DNA of 64,000 nt, taken from NCBI GenBank assembly GCA_026873275.1, contig JANTUC010000013.1:1426001-1490000 (forward strand), given 5' to 3'. The position numbers and the translations under genes were made by a program. Shown piece by piece: positions 57,774 to 64,000 of this stretch (position 1 is its first letter; each line of letters opens with the position of its first letter). The notes beneath the pieces are model-generated. The model saw only the letters and a list, made by a program, of their open reading frames with translations, was not told where the DNA came from and ran no database searches. This DNA comes from Pseudopithomyces maydicus. Its lineage: Eukaryota; Ascomycota; Dothideomycetes; Pleosporales; Didymosphaeriaceae.

Positions 57774-58943
57774 ATGCCGTCCAAGCGTGCGAAGAAAAGA
57801 ACGAGATACAATAAGGTATCACGACCTCAAACAATAACCTGCTATCGTGCAAGGGGGCTCGACAAGTGCTATAAGGAAGAAGACGGCGTCGAGGGAAGAC
57901 ATGGTGAGGCAGAAGATGAAGGAGAAAAAGAAGGAGAAGAAACGTGGGTGCGAACGAAATTTCTCGTTGTTCTCCCTCTAGGCAGTACAGGCACGGCGAA
58001 GGTGCAAAGCATGTTAGACAGAAGAGAAGACCATGCATCGCCATCATACCCACACTCGCCTGACGTTACTAGGGTCCGGGTCCGTGGACCGCAGGTGAAA
58101 GAGGAAGAGGAAGAGGAAGAGAAAGAGCACAAGAAAACCTCGAAGCAGACGCCGAGGTGGAGAGATGAAACGCTCCCGTTCGACATGCCCCGTGAGTACG
58201 TCGTTGCTTCCGAGCCGGGGAAGAACGGGGTCCTTGGAACGGGGACGGAAGATGCGGACGCGGATGGGAACGCAAACGCAAACGTAAACGTAAACGCCAT
58301 CTTCCCGCCCGGCATCCCGCTGTCGGCGAGTGAGATTCTGGCTTTCTACCCACAGCACGTCATACGGCAGGATGTGGCGGAGCGGTTGGTGAGAAACGGG
58401 TACGAGGCGCGCGATGTTCTGGGTATGATTGAGTTCTTCCACGGGGGCAGGGCGTTCGGTGGTACCGCTACTTCTACTTCTACCACTGCTCCCTCCACTA
58501 CCATCACCACCGCCACCGCAACAAACACACTCCACCGCGTCTTCACCGCCGCCCTCCCCTCCTCCCAAACAGCACCACCGCACACCCCAAACCCCACCAC
58601 CTACCCCCTCAACGCCACGCCCCCTTTCCCTCAAAATCCAAATCCAGACACAACCACAAACACAAATACGAGCCCCCCAACCGTCCCAACCCTCTCCCAC
58701 CTCCTCACCTCCCTCACGCACCTCCCCACCAGCCTCGCAGCCCGCCACCTAACAACCTCCCTCAAATGGTACGCCGCGAACAAACACACTTTCACGCCCC
58801 CGCTCGACCTCACCGTCCTGCACACGCGCGCCCTGGTCCAAGCACTGCGCATTCCGCTCCGCGATTGCGGACCCCAGAATGTGGATGCTGTGGTGTTGGC
58901 GGCGTGGAGGGCGGGAGGGGGAGTGTGGTTGGGGAGAAAGTGA
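57774..58943 (+). CDS. hypothetical low-complexity protein, 389 aa
   Basis: Unrecognised. The open frame starts MPSKRAKKRTRYNKVSRPQT, a basic nuclear-type N-terminus, passes an acidic Glu/Lys repeat (about residues 103-120) and two blocks that look folded: FPPGIPLSASEILAFYPQHV with VAERLVRNGYEARDVLGMIE, and LAARHLTTSLKWYAANKHTF with LTVLHTRALVQALRIPLRDC. A Thr/Pro/Asn-rich linker joins them. The last block ends just before a run of G-rich sequence, where the frame may be broken, so the true C-terminus could lie further on. No function can be offered. Confidence 0.5.
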   Translation: MPSKRAKKRTRYNKVSRPQTITCYRARGLDKCYKEEDGVEGRHGEAEDEGEKEGEETWVRTKFLVVLPLGSTGTAKVQSMLDRREDHASPSYPHSPDVTRVRVRGPQVKEEEEEEEKEHKKTSKQTPRWRDETLPFDMPREYVVASEPGKNGVLGTGTEDADADGNANANVNVNAIFPPGIPLSASEILAFYPQHVIRQDVAERLVRNGYEARDVLGMIEFFHGGRAFGGTATSTSTTAPSTTITTATATNTLHRVFTAALPSSQTAPPHTPNPTTYPLNATPPFPQNPNPDTTTNTNTSPPTVPTLSHLLTSLTHLPTSLAARHLTTSLKWYAANKHTFTPPLDLTVLHTRALVQALRIPLRDCGPQNVDAVVLAAWRAGGGVWLGRK

Positions 58944-59436
58944 AGCTGGAATTGGGAGGGGGAGGGGGAGTGGGTAGGGCTGCGGGAGCTACATTGGGAG
59001 GGGGAGCGAGGAACGGCGGTGAAGAGGGGGAGAGTTGGAAGAGGCGCGAAAATCGAGGGCTAAAATAAACGTCCCGAGTGGGGATGTAGAGGCGGATGTG
59101 GTGCTTCGGGTGGGGAGTGTGCTTTTGATGCCGTATTTTGCGGTGGGGGGGATGGTGTGTGTGGCGTTGGAGATGGGGATTGGGAAGGCGGAGGGGAGGA
59201 GGAGGGAGAGGGAGAGGGGGGAATTGGTGAAGGATGGTAGTGGTGGTGCGGGACGTGTTGCTGACGGGGGTAGCGAAGGCGAGGACGAGGGCGATGGTGA
59301 GGTCGGAGGGGGACGCGACGGGGATGAGTCGGGTGTATCCCGCGTGGAAGAGTCAAGGGGCTATGTGGGCTCTAGAAAGAGGGCTAGGAATGGGGAAGAT
59401 AGCGAGGATGAAGAGGGAGAAGAAGAAGGTGCTTGA
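58944..59436 (+). other. possible continuation of the hypothetical gene
   Basis: G-rich sequence with two overlapping plus-strand open frames. One (59035-59436) contains GDVEADVVLRVGSVLLMPYF and a Glu/Arg/Gly-rich tail. This could be the C-terminal part of the preceding protein after one or more frame breaks in G runs, or a chance product of the composition. Confidence 0.25.
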
Positions 59437-60229
59437 TATGTTCGGAGTGCGCTGTGCTTTCGGATGGCTGGAGGGTCAACCACGGGCCGCGTCATATGTT
59501 TGGAACCCCAAGGTTTGCAGAAGATATGGTACGACGAGTATAAGAACTACATATCCGTTTATTATGAGTTGCATGTGCTAGTGAGAGTCATCCATCCTCT
59601 GGCTGAATAGTCTGGGTTTTCAATATTTGTTCGCAATATCTAGACAGAAACCTCACGTATTAAGTGAAGTACAGTCGGAAGAAATTCCGACTCTGATGTT
59701 TCGATAATGTGGGAAGTACATAGAAATGCAATATCTTTGTTGCCCTTGTTACAAGATGCATTCGTGATCGACAGTATTTGAGGCGTTTAATTTGCTGGCT
59801 GAACGGCCGGTGAAATAAACGGTGCTACACCACCTGATTTGGTCATTGAACATGATAAAATGAACGACTGTCGAGATGCATTTGATTCAAAGAAGAGAAC
59901 AGGATTCTTTGTCTAATAATCATCTTACATGATAAAATATAGAATTTGCTCGCTGCTAACCGCTTTTAAACTTCATGAATTACATGTTCAACCAAAAATC
60001 AGCAGCTAGAAGTTATAAAAACAAGTATTAGGTTTTTCCCTCAGAACTATATCCGTTAGCCGTAGAATCATACTCATTTCAAATCTGGCTACATGTTCTG
60101 ATGTGTATACGTTGGACTGAATTTCGGATTATTGTAGGAAAAAATAGACTCAACATCATTCACTCCGTTTTGTCTTCCATAGTATTTTTATCATTACGTA
60201 TCTTAATTCATATCGAAGAAAAGATCAAT
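59437..60229. other. transition zone to AT-rich block
   Basis: No gene seen. AT content rises through this stretch, with no retroelement frame that I can recognise. Confidence 0.4.
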
Positions 60230-61226
60230 AGTCTGGAATATGTTATAGTTGGATAATGTATTTCGCACTTAATAAATAGGTAAAATAAAAGTAAGAAATT
60301 AATTTAGGGAGTTATTACATATTTAGTATTCTTCTTGTATTTTATATTTATTATATATTTTATAGAATAGTAAAAAGGTGTCTATTTAGTTAACTAAATA
60401 TTATAAAAATAATTAATAAAAGAGTGTCTCCTATTACAATCACAGCGGGACCAAGTAAGGCGTTGAAAAAGAATTATACGCAGGAAATTAATAATAAAAG
60501 GTTAATTATATCAGGCCCTGCAGGCTGGCCAGGATAAGAGCTTATATTATTTATTATATAATAAAATTTAGTATAAGTAAAAGATCTTAGAGATCTTAGA
60601 GGTCTTAGAAATCTTAAGAGATTTAAGGACTTTAGGGTCTAAATAGAATCTTTTAGATAAAAAAAATAATATATAGTTTTTAAGGATCTTTAAATAGGTT
60701 TTATTCTTTATAGTTAACTTCTTATATATTTTTATATACTTATTTATAGCTAAATTAAAGCTCTTCTTTATAATTAAAAATTATTAGCCTTTATAAAAGA
60801 TAGTTATCTTACTCTTACTAATAAAATAGGGATATTTATATTATCTATTACTTAACTATTATTTAATTATTAAATACCTATAAGGCTTCTAAGAAGCCTA
60901 CCTGCTCTTATATAAATTAAGTAAGTAAAAACTCTTTATAATACTTTAACTACCTAAAGGTTTAAGTTAATATAGTAACTCTAGTAAGCTTTATAGGTTT
61001 ATAAACTCTTAGTAGAAGTACCGCTTTTAGACCTATAATAAATTTAGTAATAATACTAGTGGCCTAAGTCATAGAGATATAGAAACTCTATATATAGATA
61101 ATAGCCTTAATAGCTACTATATAGGAATAAATATAAGTACTGTTTTAAGCTTAAGCAAGACTTATAGTAAAAATATTCTTTAAAATAGCTAAATACTATA
61201 ATAAAGGGAAGATTAGACTTAAAATA

Positions 61227-61745
61227 TTTTTTACTAATATAAAATTATACTACCGCTATAATAGCGAGATCTTTAGTACTAATTAAATTAAAATCTTAAT
61301 AGTAGAAATATATATAAAAGGAAAAGCCATTAAATAGCTTTAATTCTTTATTAATAATTACTTAGCTTACGAAGATAAACTATATAAATAAAATAATACT
61401 ATTAAAAAAGTTTTTAAATCCTAAAATAGGTTTAAGGAATAGATTAAAATTATATTTAAAAAAGTTAATAAAGAAAAGAAGGTAAAATAATAAATATAAT
61501 ATTTTAAATAAAATAAGTCTGCTAGTAAATATTTATTAAAATTTAAATAATTATAAGCTAAGATAAACTGGGATAATACCCTACTCTAGACTATATACTA
61601 TAATAGACTAAAGAAATTAGTTAAGGACGAACTAATGCATTATAACTAACTAAATAATTTAGAGGAATTTATTAAATTAGTAATCCGCATTAATAATAGG
61701 CTGTATAAATAATACCTAGAAAAGAAGGAGTTAGGAAGGCTAGTA
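61227..61745 (+). pseudogene. Ty3/gypsy-type retrotransposon gag remnant, RIP-mutated
   Basis: One plus-strand frame (codon starts at positions divisible by 3) reads as a Ty3/gypsy gag capsid over about 170 codons. Pieces include IKLYYRYNSEIFST, the KGKA block, VFKS then NRFKE, NKSASKYLLKFK, AKINWDNTLL, YYNRLKKLVKDELMHYN and LNNLEEFIKLVIRINNRLY. The frame has no indel but is cut by more than a dozen stops, all TAA or TAG and none TGA. Several sit where family members have Gln, as expected from CAA/CAG changed to TAA/TAG. The element is dead. Pol was not traced after it. Confidence 0.8.
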
Positions 61746-62779
61746 TTTAACTAAAAGACTAATATAAAAAGAGCTTATAATTATAATAAGCAAGATAAAG
61801 ATAGGGATATTATAATAACTATAGGATTTAGGATCTAGACCTGCTCCCTAGATTTTAGCTTTTTCTTTATTAACGCCTGTTCCTAAATTAGACACTAAGG
61901 ATTAATTTTTACACTTAACTTACCTTCCCTTATTTCTATTATATAATTATAATTATATTATTATTCTTCCTGCTTTTTATCCTAAATAAAGAATAGATTT
62001 AGAAAAGTGCTATATACCTTTCTTATAAATAAATAGGGCCTCCTTTTTATAAAGGAAGGCTAATAATTAATTAATTAATTCTCTTAAAATTAGAATTTAA
62101 ACTTTATTTATATTATATTTATCTTTAATTTATAACTTAATAATTATAAGCCCGGCGCTCTAAGCTACTTAGAATAATTCTCCCTATATATTTAGTACGT
62201 TATATTAAAGGCTGATATACCACTTTAATACCTACTATTAATTCTTTTTAAAAAACTACCTTATCTATTTAATATCTAAGTCTAGTATATTAGAAGCTAT
62301 TATTCTTACTAATAGTAATATAAGACTTAATAACTAAGCCTTATAGTATAATTAGTATATATAGCTTAAGTTCTTATTAATAGTTAAAGGTATTTAGTTA
62401 AAAGTAGACCTTAATACTACTAAAGTAACTAAAGCTAAAAATTAACCTCTAGAACTTTTAGCGATTCCTAAAATACTAATTTTTACTCTTAAAAATAAAT
62501 AATTAAGAGAAGAAGCTAGAGAAGCTATAAAAGAAAGATATAGTAATATTATAATATACTAGAAAAATAGATTTAAGCTATACTAATTAGAGCTTACTAA
62601 ATAGAAAGTAATTATAGTAAAAATAGAAAACCTATAAATTTAAATTAAATTTATAGTAAATTAAAAGCTTCTAAGCACTGTAATAATGGTTTTACTTAAG
62701 AAGAATAAGACTATATTATAAGCCCTAATAACTAAGCTTAAGAAGAACCTAGCACTAAACTCTAATAATATAAAAATAA

Positions 62780-64000
62780 ATATTAGAAGGGAATATTAAG
62801 CGTATTTTAATAAAGTAAAAATCTTAAGAATTAATCCTAAAGTCTAGTTTAAAGACTGGTAAGCTATTTATTAGAAAGCTAAAGTTATAAAGATACTAGA
62901 AGTAGAAGGTATTATATTAGGATATAACTTTTTATTAGTAATTTTAATTTAAATTGCGCTGGAATAGGGAAGAAATATATAAGTTTAACTTATTAAAGAA
63001 GAGACTCTTAGTGGTATAATAAAAACTTCTATTAATAACCTAGAGAAGGTTTTTAATATATTAATACTAGATAATATAATTAGGCTTAGTACTAGAAGAT
63101 TTTACCCTATATTTTTAATTATTAGATAAAATGGGACTAGCGCTAGAAAAGAAGAATTTAAAATTAATATTAAAAAGGAAGGTGCTAAGTAGAATTAATT
63201 CTTTAAAGACTACTCCTGTAGGAAAATAAAATATAATTAGATACTATATATATACTAGAAACTTTAAATTGCGTATATAGGTGTTTCTCCTAAAAGCTTA
63301 GTTAAGATAGTTATATTTAATTATAAGTAAAAATCTATCTTTAGACGCTTAGAAAATCTAAAGTTTACCTTTTTATATAAGAAGATAGATAAATTTAAAT
63401 AGAAAAAATTAAGTATCTCTTTTAGTATTTTAATTCTTAATTTTTCTATTATTACCTCTGTTTTATCTATTAGTAATATATACCCTACTAGAATTAAAAT
63501 AATTATTAATAGTATAAGTAATTTTAATTACCTTAATAAGTGCCTTCTAAAAATAACTATAGAAGGAGTCTATAATATAATAGTAGAAGAAGTTTACCTA
63601 TTAGTAAGGAGTACTATTTTAAATAGTAGTTTTATAATATACTTAATAAATAGTAAAGCCCTTTTAGATCTTAGCTTATTTAAATATTATAATAATTATA
63701 TAGAATTAGGCACTTAATATATACTTATTCTAAGGAGAGGAACTTAAAGGCTTAGAAATATAATTATTAGTATTAATAAGAAATGCTCTAAGGACTTATT
63801 TTTAAAAGATATTATTATTATTAATAGTTTCTATCTAAATATTATCTTAGCTTTAAAGCTTATAGAAGTTAGAATTTAGTTTCTAGAATTAAATTATACG
63901 CTGCGCCTAGGCAGCCTATAAGTAAATTAAGTTATTATAGAACTAGAACTAAAAGAAAACCTTACTTTTATTAAATATAAGTTTATTTCTACTTACGAAG
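62780..64000 (+). pseudogene. probable Ty1/copia-type gag-pol remnant, RIP-mutated, truncated by window end
   Basis: Around 63590-63880 a plus-strand reading shows the layout of a copia aspartic protease and the region after it: an NSSFIIYLINSKALLD-like block where active elements have Asp-Ser/Thr-Gly, then a block resembling the DVLYVP segment (IIIINSFYLNIILALKLIEV). Asp and Gly codons appear changed to Asn and Ser, which is what G-to-A RIP changes give. Around 62850-62890 a weaker FKDW-containing reading resembles copia gag. The frame contains many stops. I am fairly sure of a retroelement and less sure of the superfamily. Confidence 0.5.

Larger units (their letters stand above)
60230..64000. 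mobile_element. AT-rich, RIP-mutated retroelement block, runs off the window
   Basis: From about 60.23 kb the sequence is dominated by TA, TTA and TAA strings, with very few C/G-rich words. No long open frame survives on either strand. Two parts retain recognisable retroelement coding (described separately). The pattern of many TAA/TAG stops in otherwise aligned frames is that of repeat-induced point mutation, a fungal genome-defence process that changes C to T in repeated DNA. Boundaries of single elements, LTRs and target-site duplications could not be defined. Confidence 0.8.

Noticed and set aside
61760..62780. Search for reverse transcriptase and integrase after the gypsy gag
   Set aside because: No motif could be followed with confidence; the sequence is too mutated for reading by eye.

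Overview
The window comes from a filamentous ascomycete (Pezizomycotina). The evidence is short GT-AG introns of roughly 45-130 nt in most genes, a highly reducing polyketide synthase, a HET-domain gene, a PTH11/rhodopsin-like membrane protein, fungal-type Sec62 and Spo71-like genes, and an AT-rich block of retroelements whose reading frames carry many TAA/TAG stops in the manner of repeat-induced point mutation (RIP). I cannot fix the class or species.

Layout. 0.5-14.2 kb is a secondary-metabolism segment: a LaeA/UMTA-like methyltransferase (-), a PTH11-like membrane protein (+), a KS-AT-DH-cMT-ER-KR-ACP polyketide synthase (+) and an alpha/beta hydrolase (+). 14.4-33.6 kb is GC-rich housekeeping sequence with wide, simple-repeat-filled gaps: a small signal-peptide/TM protein, a PH-domain protein (-), a conserved coiled-coil protein of unknown function (+), Sec62 (-) and a TPR-GT41 O-GlcNAc-transferase-like protein (+). 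35-42.3 kb is accessory: HET protein (-), short-chain dehydrogenase (-), rhomboid protease (+) and an FAD-dependent dehydrogenase (-). 42.8-51.5 kb is a carbohydrate-use block: GH31 alpha-xylosidase-like (-), sugar MFS transporter (-) and a divergently transcribed secreted GH3 glycosidase (+). 53.1-56.9 kb is a Spo71/Mug56-like PH protein (+), and 57.8-58.9 kb a low-complexity unknown. From about 60.2 kb to the end the sequence turns abruptly AT-rich and holds decayed Ty3/gypsy gag and probable Ty1/copia sequence.

How the genes fit together. The polyketide synthase has intact KS, AT, DH, cMT, KR and ACP motifs, but its enoyl-reductase lacks the Gly-rich nucleotide-binding loop, so it probably needs a trans-ER or leaves double bonds. 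It has no release domain, and the neighbouring hydrolase is a possible release enzyme. The GH3-transporter-GH31 trio reads as a uptake-and-cleavage set for xylose-substituted oligosaccharides (inference).

Quality warning. Eleven of the 18 protein genes listed need one to three single-base frame corrections (18 in total, 15 of them missing bases), and nearly all fall in C or G runs of four to seven. Six genes are clean and one cannot be judged. After correction every gene's total coding length becomes a multiple of three. This looks like homopolymer error in the assembly rather than mass gene death, and it affects any automatic annotation of this window.
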